Translations under genes and position numbers: made by a program
In this document: positions 48,308 through 59,055 of the stretch, piece by piece
How the letters are laid out: the number at the start of each line of letters is the position of its first letter
Position numbering within the stretch: the first letter of the stretch is position 1
The notes under the pieces: model-generated
What the model was told of the DNA's origin: nothing
Databases searched by the model: none
What the model saw: the letters and a program-made list of their open reading frames with translations, nothing else
Source: Siphonodentalium dalli
Lineage: Eukaryota > Mollusca > Scaphopoda > Gadilida > Siphonodentaliidae
NCBI GenBank assembly: GCA_032622095.1
Contig: CP136063.1
Coordinates: forward strand, 177,919,956 to 177,983,955
Direction: 5' to 3'
Length of the DNA: 64,000 bases

Positions 48308-48506
48308 CAGTAATGCCCTAAATAATCGATTCCTTTAACCACAGCAGAATTATGAGTAACTTTTGAGGATTTAGTCGGAGATATGGCTTGTTGCCATTCA
48401 TCGGAAAGCTCTCCGAATGGCAACAAGCCATATTTCCGACTAAATCCTGAAAAGTTACCCATAATTCTGCTGTGGTTAAAGCAGTCGATTACTTAGTGCA
48501 TTACTG
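48308..48506. mobile_element. TA-flanked MITE, family A, longest copy
   Basis: Tips CAGTAATGCCCTAAATAATC and complement, TA on both sides. The inside is itself a palindrome (CCATTCATCGGAAAGCTCTC, then CGAATGG), so the 199-bp unit is a full foldback from which the shorter copies can be derived. Confidence 0.85.
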
Positions 48507-48621
48507 TACTAAGGGTGTGTCAGGCTTGACATTGTCAAATATCTAAATATAAAAATACCTCAGTAAAGGGAGTGATAATTGAATTTCTGGGACTAGGGAA
48601 ATTTGGAACTGGTTCAATGGG

Positions 48622-49130
48622 TCATGCCATGAATCTCTACTATGGCTAACGCCCGTAGATATCATATTGCACCAGTACAAAAAAACCTTGGAACTTTTCG
48701 AAGTTTTGACAGGGAACTTTATAAATTAAAAAAAAAATAACGCCGGGAATATCTTTCTTAGTTATTTGTTCCTTAATAATTTACTTCACTGTATGTTTTA
48801 TATCATTATGTCTCAACTCGAAATTTCACGATTTAAGTAAACTTGTGAGCGATTTTGCATCGCGTCGCTTACAATTATGGAATGTTTTTTGCGATATCGG
48901 CCCACAAAAGTCACATAAAAAAACATGCAAGTTCCAGTTGGGACCTTCACCTACAGTGAAGTACATTTTTGGGAACAGATAATATCTAAGAAATATATTC
49001 CCGGCGTTATATTTCTTACTTTATAAAGTTCCCTGTCATTACTTCAAAAAGTTCCAAGGTTTTGTACTCGTGGAATGTGATCTCTACGGGCGTTAGCCAT
49101 AGTATAGATTCATGGCATGATCTAGTTCAA
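48622..49130. mobile_element. Foldback element family F, copy 2
   Basis: Arms TCATGCCATGAATCTCTACT and complement, then GGCTAACGCCCGTAGAT. It shares TTTTGACAGGGAACTTTATA and TCGCTTACAATTATGGAA with 31330-31935. No coding capacity. Confidence 0.8.
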
Positions 49131-49535
49131 TGTGGTGCAGTTGGACACATCGCCCCTCCCTATATATATAGCCTGAGAGTATATACACTCTCCCTGAGAG
49201 ACCGCGACGTTATTGGACAATATAACCATTCTGGAATTAAATCGCAAGAATCTCAGAATTGTGAAGATGTAAATTTTATATAAAAAAAACAGTGCCTAGT
49301 TTTCTTGCCTTTTAACAAAATTAATCATCGAGAATGGCAGGACTGGCTCGCAGTGCCACTATAGTAAAATATCAACTTCATAATATAGTATATAACCTTT
49401 CTAGCTGACACTGGATATAATCAAACGCACCTATCAAATGCGTATATCAATTTCATTTGGCAAAATTAGAGAAAAGTTTCGTCCAGCGCCAACCCTGGTC
49501 ACAGGATATGTGTTTGCGAAGATCAGCGAGGCCAA

Positions 49536-49730
49536 TGATTTACGCGGGGATCTCATGTTTTTTCAGAAATTACGCGGGAGATTCCTTGACTTTTCACGCG
49601 GAATTATAGGCCACGGTAAACAATTACAAGTGATAATTTATTAGCACAACTTAAAATGCTGACTTACGCGGTTAAAACTTACACTTTTCGGGAAATATGA
49701 ACTATGTATAGTGCTTATCTCCGTACTTAA
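49536..49730 (+). repeat. Direct repeat, left copy, of 63745-63959
   Basis: Shares GATTTACGCGGGGATCTCAT-like start, TTTTTCAGAAATTACGCG, TCCTTGACTTTTCACGCGGA, GTGATAATTTATTAGCACAA and TAGTGCTTATCTCCGTACT with the right copy. In both cases a family D MITE begins immediately downstream. Confidence 0.8.
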
Positions 49731-50159
49731 AGGTGGTTAATCCGAATCGATGGTCCACATATCATCAGATTCCAACAACAACAACAACAACAATTTTTTT
49801 TGAAAAACCGCTTCAGTTATCGGAATCGATTAATTGCCCAAAAATAATGCCAACCACAGTCAACCTTAACATTTTGGTCAACGAGATTTGGCCGGATTGT
49901 CAAATATTTGAAACCCAAAGCCAATTGATTTTAGAGTTATCCATCTTCATCCGCAATTTGGTCCGATACCGTCTTCTCGTCGAATTTTGCCAGGCCGCCA
50001 AAAAGTACCGGTGATGAAAAATAATAGACTTCAAATATCAATATCTGATCATGATCACTCTAAACTTTGATGTGTGGGTTCCGCGGCTCGAATTAAATAT
50101 TTTTATCCCCGAAGTCAAAGAAATAGTAATTTGGGCGCGTTAACTCGGATTACGCATCT
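49731..50159. mobile_element. TTAA-flanked MITE, family D
   Basis: TTAA at 49727-49730 and 50160-50163. The body has ATCAGATTCCAACAACAACA, ATCGGAATCGATTAATTGCC and GGGTTCCGCGGCTCGAATTA, the family core. Confidence 0.8.
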
Positions 50160-50636
50160 TTAACATTTGACCACGCATATAGCCCTTAGTTCATGGATTA
50201 TTGAGCATTTTTCAATATTGGGAATACACCACCACCACCACCACCGTGGACACAGTACATGTGGTGGCACCGTCACTTGTAAACAACTGGATGTCGGTCG
50301 ACTCGACAAAAACTAATTGGCTGACAAGCAGTTGATATCTACTTTCTTTCATTAGCATAATGATACCACATATGAATAGATATACCTTCTTGATAGTCTT
50401 GGCAAATCTCAGCGAACTAGCTAATCCTAAAATAAGAAAGAAACAGCCAAACTTCGAAATGGACACCATTGTTCATGTCAGGTACTTCCGTATATCATCA
50501 GTGGTCGGCCGGAACTGTGATTTTCCGTTAAAGTCAGCCATGCGATGATACAAGGTCGCTGCCTCTTTATATTTGTTTTCAAGATGAAGGCTATCCATCA
50601 ACCCTGAGCGCAAACCCTATCGTCACCGAGCCAACA

Positions 50637-50712
50637 CTCTTAGAACACATGTGTATAAATACTACACAAAATGTGTTACATTTGATCTTAAACAAAATTG
50701 TGTAGAAATGAC
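50637..50712 (+). repeat. Outer inverted repeat, left copy
   Basis: CTTAGAACACATGTGTATAA..ACTACACAAAATGTGTTACA..TTTGATCTTAAACAAAATTG is matched in inverted orientation at 63103-63182, enclosing 12.5 kb. Confidence 0.8.
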
Positions 50713-50726
50713 ACATGACATATTAT

Positions 50727-51058
50727 TATTTTATCACATAATTTGGCCATAAAAGCAGTTTCATAATTATCGGTAATAGACACGTTTAATATCAGCGCGT
50801 GCGATGACGTCACGGCGTTCTTCAAATAACTTGCGATCGCTGTAGTTTATGATTGTTGTTTTCGATGAATATTGCGCGTTGCTTCGGGTTTATTTGATCA
50901 TGTGATAAAAGGTATCTCACACTCGTCCTATTTTATACGTAATTTATCAACCTCGTCCTCTAAATTCTATTTGAGCCTCGGTAAACCTCGGCTCAAATCG
51001 AATTTAGTGAACTCGGTTGATAAATTCCGTATAAACTAGAAACTCATGTGAGATCCTC
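50727..51058. mobile_element. Half copy of palindromic element G
   Basis: From ATCACATAATTTGGCCATAA to GTGAGATCCTCTATAA this equals one arm of the palindrome at 51471-52136. It carries a perfect TGACGTCA at 50805-50812. Confidence 0.85.
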
Positions 51059-51470
51059 TATAAATATGTCGGTGGAATATCATCAACGTTGAATATGATT
51101 AAATATGTGAGTGTATCATAGTTATTAGATGAAATGTGTTCTATTGGAAGTAGTATGGGAGGCTCGTTACCCCCACATCTAAAAATAGATTGTTTTGGGG
51201 GTAAAATTGTTTGTACTAAAATATTCCAATTTTTTTTTTTCAAAACCCAAATTTTTTTCCAAAATTTTCAAAAAAAAAGTTTTAACAAATCTAAAAAATT
51301 TATAATGAGTTTTCGGTCTCTTACCCAAATCTCGGGCCGCCTATTAAATGTCGAATGTTTTTTAAATTATTTGCGTGTAATATCTTTTGTTATTGGCCAA
51401 CTATTTTTGTTCAAACAAATTTTAAATATTTTTCATGAAACTGTTAATTTTATTAATCGATGTTTAGAAA

Positions 51471-52136
51471 TAGAGGATCTCACATGAGTTTCTATTTTAT
51501 ACGGAATTTATCAACCGAGTTCACTAAATTCGATTTGAGCCGAGGTTTACCGAGGCTCAAATAGAATTTAGAGGACGAGGTTGATAAATTACGTATAAAA
51601 TAGGACGAGTGTGAGATACCTTTTATCACATGATCAAATAAACCCGAAGCAACGCGAAATATTCATCGAAAACAACAATCATAAACTACAGCGATCGCAA
51701 GTTATTTGAAGAACGCCGTGACGTCATCGCACGCGCTGATATTAAACGTGTTTATTACCGATAATTATGACACTGCTTTTATGGCCAAATTATGTGATAA
51801 ATAGCTTTATCACATAATTTGGCCATAAAAGCAGTTTCATAATTATCGGTAATAGACACGTTTAATATCAGCGCGTGCGATGACGTCACGGCGTTCTTCA
51901 AATAACTTGCGATCGCTGTAGTTTATGATTGTTGTTTTCGATGAATATTTCGCGTTGCTTCGGGTTTATTTGATCATGTGATAAAAGGTATCTCACACTC
52001 GTCCTATTTTATACGTTATTTATCAACCTCGTCCTCTAAATTCTATTTGAGCCTCGGTAAACCTCGGCTCAAATCGAATTTAGTGAACTCGGTTGATAAA
52101 TTCCGTATAAAATAGAAACTCATGTGAGATCCTCTA
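51471..52136. mobile_element. Palindromic element G, complete copy
   Basis: A 666-bp near-perfect palindrome with tips GAGGATCTCACATGAGTTTC and complement, centred near 51805 at GTGATAAATAGCTTTATCAC. TA flanks suggest a Tc1/mariner-type target. The empty site is seen at 61397-61403 and 60610-60616. Two TGACGTCA sites lie at 51719-51726 and 51881-51888. Confidence 0.88.
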
Positions 52137-52217
52137 TTTATACCAATTATATGTGTATGGACTGGTCCGAGTCGCTGTAATTTTGGACATTGACACTATA
52201 GGTATGAATGCATACTT

Positions 52218-52385
52218 CAAAAATTTCAAAAACTTCAAAAATTTCAAAAACTTTCAAAAATTTCAAAAATTTCAAAAACTTTAAAAATTTCAAAATTTCA
52301 AAAACTTCAAAAATTTCAAAAACTTCAAAAACTTAAAAAAATTCCAAAATTTCAAAAAATTTCAAAAACTTCAAAAATTTCAATA
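52218..52385. repeat. Low-complexity TTCAAAAA array
   Basis: Runs of TTCAAAAATTTCAAAAAC. Counterparts are at 60405-60535 (inverted) and 61480-61620. Frames rich in Phe-Lys-Asn across these arrays are artefacts. Confidence 0.9.
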
Positions 52386-52467
52386 TAATGGTGGACAATA
52401 CACTCACGATGTGACAACATATACAGATATAGGCATGGTGTTATACAGTCTTCTATGTACCAATGCT

Positions 52468-52665
52468 ATGACATAATTAAAGGGGGATAATGCACGCATG
52501 GTGTGGAATGTTAAAGTGACACGATGTAAGGGACGTTATGTAATATTGGTGTGTGAATATTAAAGGAGCACAATGCGCTCTAAAGGGACACACGGCACTC
52601 ATTTTGAATGAATGTTAAAGAAACACAATACACACGCAGTGGGTGAAAGTTAAAATGACACAGAA
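52468..52665. repeat. Array of TTAAAG..ACAC motifs downstream of the zinc-finger frame
   Basis: Six variants spaced 25-45 bp: TTAAAGGGGGATAATGCACG, TTAAAGTGACACGATG, TTAAAGGAGCACAATGCG, CTAAAGGGACACACGG, TTAAAGAAACACAATAC and TTAAAATGACACAGAAC. The mirror copy is at 60115-60325. Conserved in both arms; function unknown. Confidence 0.65.
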
Positions 52666-52806
52666 CAATATTTAAACTTCAAATTTTAGGGCTCTTAATG
52701 TACCATTTATGTATCGTTTCTCGCTCTACAATCTCCCCTTCCCACTTATAGATATATAACGAAGACGAGAATAACATGTTGATGAAGTTTATATATATAT
52801 TGAAAT

Positions 52807-53382
52807 TTAATCATTGTCTGAATCTTCGACCGTTAGAGTTATTTCTAAGAGTTTCTTGAATTTTCTCATCGCTTCATCTGCAGCCCATTCATTATTATAT
52901 CCGTGTTTGGTCAGTTTGACCATTTTCTTCATGATCATGTTATGTATGGGTGATGTTTTCAATCGATACTGGTATTCTATTAATCGTCTATAACTTTTGA
53001 GAAAGAGAGCAAACTCTGTGTCGATGGTAGCCTCTTTTCCCGACATGCTCTCATCTCCCGACATGCTCTCTTCTCCTTTCGCATCATTGGTGATGCGTTT
53101 CATCATACGTTTGAATGTGTCCATCTCGTTGACACATCGCGCAGCTTTCTTAAGACCGAATACCGTTCTACTACCGACGACATTATCATCTTCTGAATCT
53201 GACGAAGCGGTTCTAGATTCAGTTGAAGATGAACGGGGAACGATATCAGATTCTAGGTCATCGGTATCTTCTCCGAAGAAATCTGTTTTTGTCTCGGACA
53301 TAACTCCGTGTTTAATCTGTTTATGTCTTTGTAGATTGTAGTTCGTCGATAAAATATTTCCGCATAAATGACACCTGTGCAT
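52807..53382 (-). CDS. C2H2 zinc-finger protein, 191 aa (left copy)
   Basis: The frame opens MHRCHLCGNILSTNYNL and has one C2H2 finger (C-x2-C-x12-H-x4-H, residues 4-24). A Ser/Asp/Glu-rich acidic segment follows (residues ~35-75, with DFFGEDTDDLESD and SSTESRTASSDSEDD), then a MSGDE/MSGKE repeat (~103-115). The C-terminal third is basic and helical (FALFLKSYRRLIEYQYRLK and MIMKKMVKLTKHGYNN) before the acidic end EDSDND. The copy at 59409-59984 differs only at residue 92 (Arg here, Ser there). Its start overlaps the end of the 80-aa frame. Likely DNA-binding; I do not recognise the C-terminal domain. Conservation of the frame in both arms argues that it is real. Confidence 0.75.
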   Translation of the reverse strand: MHRCHLCGNILSTNYNLQRHKQIKHGVMSETKTDFFGEDTDDLESDIVPRSSSTESRTASSDSEDDNVVGSRTVFGLKKAARCVNEMDTFKRMMKRITNDAKGEESMSGDESMSGKEATIDTEFALFLKSYRRLIEYQYRLKTSPIHNMIMKKMVKLTKHGYNNEWAADEAMRKFKKLLEITLTVEDSDND

Positions 53383-53563
53383 TATCGCGAATTATTGGAA
53401 GAACGATCACTCTTATAAGTAGCGATAAAAAGAGAGAATATGGTGTGGCATACAACCGTCGCGTTAAGAGTACGTTCGTCCCGGGTCTAGGGTATAGATC
53501 TTTGACCGCCGGTGATTCAATTAATGCCAATTTATCAGTATGGTACTCTATGTATTCATTCAT
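53321..53563 (-). CDS. 80-aa protein of unknown function (left copy)
   Basis: Begins MNEYIEYHTDKLALIESP and ends FIDELQSTKT. The centre (YSLFLSLLIRVIVLPII) is hydrophobic. Identical in sequence to 59228-59470 and overlaps the zinc-finger frame by 62 nt in another frame. Compact overlapping frames suggest a viral or selfish-element origin. Confidence 0.55.
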   Translation of the reverse strand: MNEYIEYHTDKLALIESPAVKDLYPRPGTNVLLTRRLYATPYSLFLSLLIRVIVLPIIRDNAQVSFMRKYFIDELQSTKT

Positions 53564-53570
53564 GATTTGG

Positions 53571-53735
53571 CTAATCGTATGACACTTTTCTTTTCATTTT
53601 CTTCTTATTATTAGACAAACCTCCAGCTAACACTCTCTTGTTGGTTTGTTTGGACGCTTTACGTGTGTTTGTCAACTTATTTGCTGCAACTTCGGCCTTA
53701 GCCATTTCAATCGCTTGAGCGATGGGCGTCACTAC
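53571..53735 (-). CDS. Basic frame beginning VVTPIAQAIEMAKAEV (left copy)
   Basis: About 54 codons ending NKKKMKRKVSYD before TAG, with a helical start (AQAIEMAKAEVAANK) and a Lys/Asn-rich tail. Here the frame is continuous with the MITE inserted at 53741, which supplies an in-frame ATG at 53834 and about 33 foreign residues. In the right arm the frame (59056-59220) has no ATG and probably belonged to the preceding frame before a frameshift. Confidence 0.45.
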   Translation of the reverse strand, partial: VVTPIAQAIEMAKAEVAANKLTNTRKASKQTNKRVLAGGLSNNKKKMKRKVSYD

Positions 53736-53740
53736 GTTAA

Positions 53741-54209
53741 AGGTACTCAACCCGATAAAACTCCTCTCAATTACTATTTCAATGGCTTCGGGGGTCAAAA
53801 ATATTTGATTCGAGTCGAGGAAGTCACCCATCAAAGCTCAGATTTGTTAGATATCGATTTTAGAAATCTATTATTTTTCATTATCGGGAATACTATCTGG
53901 CCCAGAACTCAGTCAAAATTGTGTTAAAATTACCACTTGATTTTAGAGTTATCCATCCTTGTCTGTTTGAATAGATTTGGAGAACACATCCAGAGCAGAT
54001 TACGGCAGTTAGCAGTACTCATCTCGAGTTTATAACAAATTTCAAAAATCAATATCTAATAATTCTGAGCTTTGTTTGATGGGTTCCTCGAATCGAATCA
54101 ATTATTTTTTACCCCCAAAGCCAAAGAAATAGTAATATAGGACCCTCCGATCGGATTGTTGTTGTTGGAATCTGTTGAGATGGGGACCCTCTTTACGGGT
54201 TGAGTACCT
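53741..54209. mobile_element. TTAA-flanked MITE, family D, within the left arm
   Basis: TTAA at 53737-53740 and 54210-54213; tips AGGTACTCAACCCG and CGGGTTGAGTACCT. The right arm has the uninterrupted sequence (TTAATTAACGTAGTG at 59049-59061), so insertion followed the duplication of the arms. Confidence 0.93.
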
Positions 54210-54371
54210 TTAATTAATATGTGGTTTTAGAACGTCTTCTTCACTATCACTATTTTTAGTTCTGTCAATAAAGTATCGACCCTTATTATCTGGCGTTAAC
54301 TTCCCATCAAGCATGTCTCTGAAATGTTTTCTCCACGTTTCAATATCTGCTGGAATATACGGGATCGACAT
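54210..54371 (-). CDS. 53-codon frame starting MSIPYIPADIETW (left copy)
   Basis: The ATG at 54371 opens MSIPYIPADIETWRKHF, then RDMLDGKLTPDNKGRYFIDR, then an acidic SDSEED stretch and a stop formed at the MITE junction (TAA also present in the right arm). The right-arm copy (58893-59054) has ATA in place of the start. Small proteins with a proline-rich N-terminus and W-x-x-HF-x-DM occur in Polinton-like elements, as I recall; this needs a search. Confidence 0.45.
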   Translation of the reverse strand: MSIPYIPADIETWRKHFRDMLDGKLTPDNKGRYFIDRTKNSDSEEDVLKPHIN

Positions 54372-54922
54372 GTTTCTTCAAATGTAGTGTACAAGTCACT
54401 CTTTTTTCTGCATTTTATTTTAGAAAGTTTATCGCCTCTTTACTCTAGTAGCTGAGGGCGTTTTGTATGCACTTTTATGTCCAGAGCAAAACTCTTCACG
54501 AATCCACTAATTGAAGGTACACGAACAATATTTGGTTGGTGACACATTTCCCATTGAGGGCGAAATGGGTCAAATGGCCACGCCCCTTTTTGCGCGAAGT
54601 ACTACCACCCGCCGTGACTATATCTCCAGAACCGTTGGACATAGGGGGTCGTGTGACCACTCAAAATGTGCAGAATGGCCACATTATGGGGGGTCAGTAA
54701 TACATTTTCATATCCAAAAGTCAATGGTTTTTAAGATAATTGCCAAAAACCAAAAACAATCCATTTTTAAGGGCCCAATTTTGGGGTTCAGCACTTTTAT
54801 CTCAAAGCTGAGCCCCCAATTCAAATTTTATTGATCTATATCCATCGGTGCCACATATAGGTATAATTTCTGTACCATTATTGGATGAGATTGACCTCCA
54901 AGGAGCTCTTGACCCTGAAAAT

Positions 54923-57569
54923 AAGGTTTTTGGATGGAATATATTGGTCGTAGAATGAAAAACAGACATTTTCCCAATAACAAAGATGTTGAGGAAATCA
55001 TCAATTATACGGTATTTGATCAGTAACCTAAAACTCCTACAAAAAGGTTACCTGGTGATATAATTTGAATGTAGTTCATCTTTTGTTATCTAGATTTCAT
55101 GGCCTTTGATGTGAGATGGCTGCCAAAATGGTTATAAATGGAATGACATATATCACATTAGCAATATACTTGTAAATGAGTTCAATGTGTTATTTTCTTT
55201 AAACTTATGGGAGAACAGGGTGTTTTTATGGTATTCTAATGTTGAATTGAATTATACTCAGCCCACAAGTAGGTTTAGTAAATGTTGAGTTACTACAATT
55301 TGATCAATCAGTATGATTCAGTAGTCGAGCAGGTTGTGTCTTTATCAGTCCCACATCAATTTTGATTGGCTGCATCACCATTTTGTATAAAGGTTCTACA
55401 ATTTCCCTAACATGTACATTATTCTAGAACAAATAATGGCTAGCCTGGAGTGAGTTAGAAGAAAAATACAAGCATCAGTTGATATGCAGATATAAATACA
55501 TACAAATCTACATTCTGCATGTAGCCATGCTATGCAATCGTCCCTCATGTTTCAACTTATCAAGGAAAAATGATCACATTACCAATGTCTATGATAGTCA
55601 GATGTTTTTGTAGATTTTGTAGATTTGTGGATGTTGTAGATTTTGTAGATTTGTGGATGTTGTAATGCAATATAGATCTCCATTATACTTGCACAAATTT
55701 ATTTTTCATATCGTCCCTTTAAATTGACTTTAAAGGTGGTGCGTAACATGTATGTATATGTGCCACTCCAAAATGTATGTATATGTGCCACTCCAAAAAT
55801 GTCAGTAAAAGTACTGTAAACCGTTTGGTTTGATGTTATAGGCACAGGAGATATATATATACTTTACATGTCAAATATTGTGAACCCTGCAGGTACGTTT
55901 ATGTGTGTCAGTCGCCTTATGTGTGTGATGTACATGCAGTAACTACATGTATATTCTAGTGAAATTTATGGTCTGCACTCTGCAGTATTTCAAAAACATG
56001 CTATGGCCATGCCTACATATACATATGTACACTGATTCAAACACAATGATTGTCAGGTTATAATCTATGTTTGAGGAAAGTTACTATGTATTTTTCATTT
56101 GTGTTGCATTTGTCAATATTAATGGGTCCCAGGAGTCCAGATGTTACTAGTGCAGAGCCCATTTAATTTTCATGAAACTGGTGGACTTCATGTCTATACT
56201 CCTAAATAAACATGACTCTTGAGTCTTATCAGACCAAGACGGTATTGTGTAGGTTTTACTAGAATTATATTTAGAAAAGACTCAACCATTATTTTTCCAC
56301 TGCCCTTATCACAATATATTCATTTGGCAGTATTCATCCCAAGTTTAGTGGTGATGCTAATACATTTGGTATGATATTCAGGTAGAGCAAAGCGATCTGA
56401 ACGAATCGAGGATAAGCCACAATGTGTAGAAAACATTAAAAAACATGTATATTGTGAAATATTTTAATAATGGGTGCTGGTTTTTACAAACTGGCCATTA
56501 TTGAGATGACTATTCCTGTTGTTTACCAAACATCAGCGTACACAATAAAATTTTGAAGTATATATGTTCTTGAATGTTGCATACAGACACTGACTTTTGC
56601 ACAAATTGCTCGGGTTAGCCAAACAATGCAAAAATAACCAACTTTAGGTAAAATGATGGTACTTGACAGAATTGCTTTGACCTACAAACATATCAATCCA
56701 GCAGTACCCATCAGCATAATATAAAATTAGCAGGACCACTTAACCTGAGGTGGTATTGAAAATGAAAATATCTTTAAAATGGTAAGTTATGAGGGCTATT
56801 AGCTATTATGAAGAATTATGTTAGTGAAATTATAGACCCTCATCTTCTCCAACCTGCAAGTGATGCAACTATCATGGCCAATCAAAACTAATGTGGGACT
56901 GACAAAGGCTCATTCTACTATTTTGATTGAATAGTGATCATTCCATCATTTCCTAAAACTTTTTGTGAGATGAGGTGTCCTTTTGTAAGAATTGATTACT
57001 TCTGAAATATATACTGGTATATATGGTCATCTCCCATCTTATTACAACATGTTTTTACTATGCCCAGGTGCAATACCCATTTTAGGATCGCAACATGTGG
57101 CTGCTGCATGAAGCAAACAGCTGGTCATTCCATTTAGTAAAAGTGGTTAGCATGTTTCATATCTTGGTCACTTAAATCAGATCAGCTGTTAAATGTTGAT
57201 AACAAATTTTGAAAACCTGTTTTGTTCAATCTGTACATTTCTGTTGATTAGAGCACAATTGTTACCTGATTTTTGGTAAAGCACACCAGTTTCCAAGGCA
57301 TGTTCAGTCATGAAGAGCTCATGTTGTGTGTCGGGATCAACACATCCTCAGCAGCAATTTCCAGCTAATCCCATTGTGTGTGGTCAATTGTGCTCTTAAG
57401 TCGATCAGAGAATTCGGATAGTTCTTTAAAAAGTGTCATACATATGCTGTGGCCTTGGTGGTATTGTATACTTGTGGTGCGTAACATGCTGAAATCGGTT
57501 TTTGGCAATTATCTTAAAAACCATTGACTTTTGGATATGAAAATGTATTACTGACCCCCCATAATGTGG
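54923..57569. other. Spacer between the inverted arms, no gene
   Basis: AT-rich, 2.65 kb. It contains GTAGATTTTGTAGATTTGTGGATGTT repeats at 55605-55670 and a doubled TGTATGTATATGTGCCACTC unit at 55748-55795. The sides are partly complementary: GTCCCACATCAATTTTGATTGG at 55345 and CCAATCAAAACTAATGTGGGAC at 56878. The ATGTTCTTGAATGTTGCATA block at 56567 repeats one at 16911. No frame with a motif. Confidence 0.5.
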
Positions 57570-58164
57570 ATTTTCAGGATCAAGAGCTCCTTGGAGGTCA
57601 ATCCCATCCAATAATGGTACAGAAATTATACCTATATGTGGCACCGATGGATATAGATCAATAAAATTCGAATTGGGGGCTCAGCTTTGAGATAAAAGTG
57701 CTGAACCCCAAAATTGGGCCCTTAAAATGGATTTTTTTTGGTTTTTGGCAATTATCTTAAAAACCATTGACTTTTGGATATGAAAATGTATTACTGACCC
57801 CCATATTGTGGCCATTCCGCACATTTTGAGTGGTCACACGACCCCCTTTGGCCAACGGTTCTGGAGATATAGTCACGGCGGGTGGTAGTACTTCGCGCAA
57901 AAAGGGGCGTGGCCATTTGACCCATTTCGCCCTCAATGGGAAATGTGTCACCAACCAAATATTGTTCGTGTACCTTCAATTAGTGGATTCGTGAAGAGTT
58001 TTGCTCTGGACATAAAAGTGCATACAAAACGCCCTCAGCTACTAGAGTACTTATAAAAATCGATTATCTGGATATTTATTAATCGAATCGTCGCTAGTCA
58101 GGTACAGATAATAATTATCCATATGACTATAGTTTCTAAAAAAAAAACAATTCAAAGAGAATCA

Positions 58165-58635
58165 TTATTCTTCTTCTCTTATAGTTTTATTGATATCACT
58201 GAATATATGCTTGAAGATTGACCACTGGTTCAAATTTAACGGAATACCTATAATCGTCGGAGTGTTATTCACAACTCGCCTAATGTCTGTATAAATGTGT
58301 CCTTGATTATTACATAATGTAACAGTAATGTTTGATCGTATTGTCCACTTTTTCACGAAAACACACGTGTGTTGTTCGTAATCATTGGGGTGTGACATAT
58401 TAGTATGAAGTAATTCATAGTCAACCGACTCACGCGGTATCTTCTTTGGAACTAAAATAAATGGTAGTGACACAGTGATTACCATAATAGTAATTCCTAT
58501 CCATATAAGGAGATTCATATGTAGACAACCACGTTCTGTTTGAAACGTATTCGTCAAGGTACCTGTTCTATTATCCATGATTGTAATTGTTCTCGTGTAC
58601 AACTTACTCTTATTAATTTTGATATCTGGCGACAT
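58165..58635 (-). CDS. 156-aa protein with membrane segment and PC4-like C-terminal domain
   Basis: Residues ~40-63 (NLLIWIGITIMVITVSLPF) form one strong hydrophobic segment. The C-terminal ~65 residues contain VFVKKWTIRSNITVTLCNN, then YTDIRRVVNN and GIPLNLNQWSIFKHI..INKTI. The DIR..., GI-L---QW--- and I--I positions match the PC4/Sub1 single-strand DNA-binding fold. It is transcribed away from the other small frames, about 260 bp from the 58893 frame. Present only in the right arm; in the left arm 54373-54430 shows a deletion there. A membrane segment before a PC4 domain is unusual; translation from an internal ATG (MSHPNDYEQH) would give a soluble PC4-like protein. Confidence 0.65.
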   Translation of the reverse strand: MSPDIKINKSKLYTRTITIMDNRTGTLTNTFQTERGCLHMNLLIWIGITIMVITVSLPFILVPKKIPRESVDYELLHTNMSHPNDYEQHTCVFVKKWTIRSNITVTLCNNQGHIYTDIRRVVNNTPTIIGIPLNLNQWSIFKHIFSDINKTIREEE

Positions 58636-58892
58636 CAGACTCTAAAATCCATGAATTAAATTTGTCTGGCCATGAATGCCAAATGCACCATGATAGTTAT
58701 CGATGTCAATAATGCGTTTCGTTGAGATCTTGATTGAGTATGCACCAATCAATTAACAATGACACAGAATATCACCCAAAGTATATTCAAAGGGGGTGAT
58801 AAAAAGAGCAAATGAGCAAAAAAAATAAACGATAAACTTTCTAAAATAAAATGCAGAAAAAAGAGTGACTTGTACACTACATTTGAAGAAGC

Positions 58893-59054
58893 ATATCGAT
58901 CCCGTATATTCCAGCAGATATTGAAACGTGGAGAAAACATTTCAGAGACATGCTTGATGGGAAGTTAACGCCAGATAATAAGGGTCGATACTTTATTGAC
59001 AGAACTAAAAATAGTGATAGTGAAGAAGACGTTCTAAAACCACATATTAATTAA
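58893..59054 (+). pseudogene. 53-codon frame, right copy, start codon lost
   Basis: Same frame as 54210-54371 but the ATG is ATA at 58893. The frame ends TAA at 59052-59054. The next basic frame begins two bases later in another phase, suggesting a single-base frameshift in an ancestral longer gene. Confidence 0.5.
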
Positions 59055-59055
59055 C

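Larger units (their letters stand above)
51140..54922. repeat. Left arm of the large inverted repeat
   Basis: Reads from GTAGTATGGGAGGCTCGTTA to CTTGACCCTGAAAAT and is matched, inverted, by 57570-60945. The arms are nearly identical: the two zinc-finger frames differ by a single residue. The left arm has gained element G (51471-52136) and a TTAA MITE (53741-54209) and lost ~785 bp that in the right arm hold the PC4-like gene. Confidence 0.92.

Noticed and set aside
52997-53341. 114-codon frame opposite the zinc-finger gene (also 59450-59794)
   Set aside because: Antisense shadow of the zinc-finger frame, whose sense translation has a clear motif.
54511-54834. 107-codon frame also found inverted at 57791-57979
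   Set aside because: It lies in the arm inner part, is not preserved over its full length in both arms, and shows no coding character.
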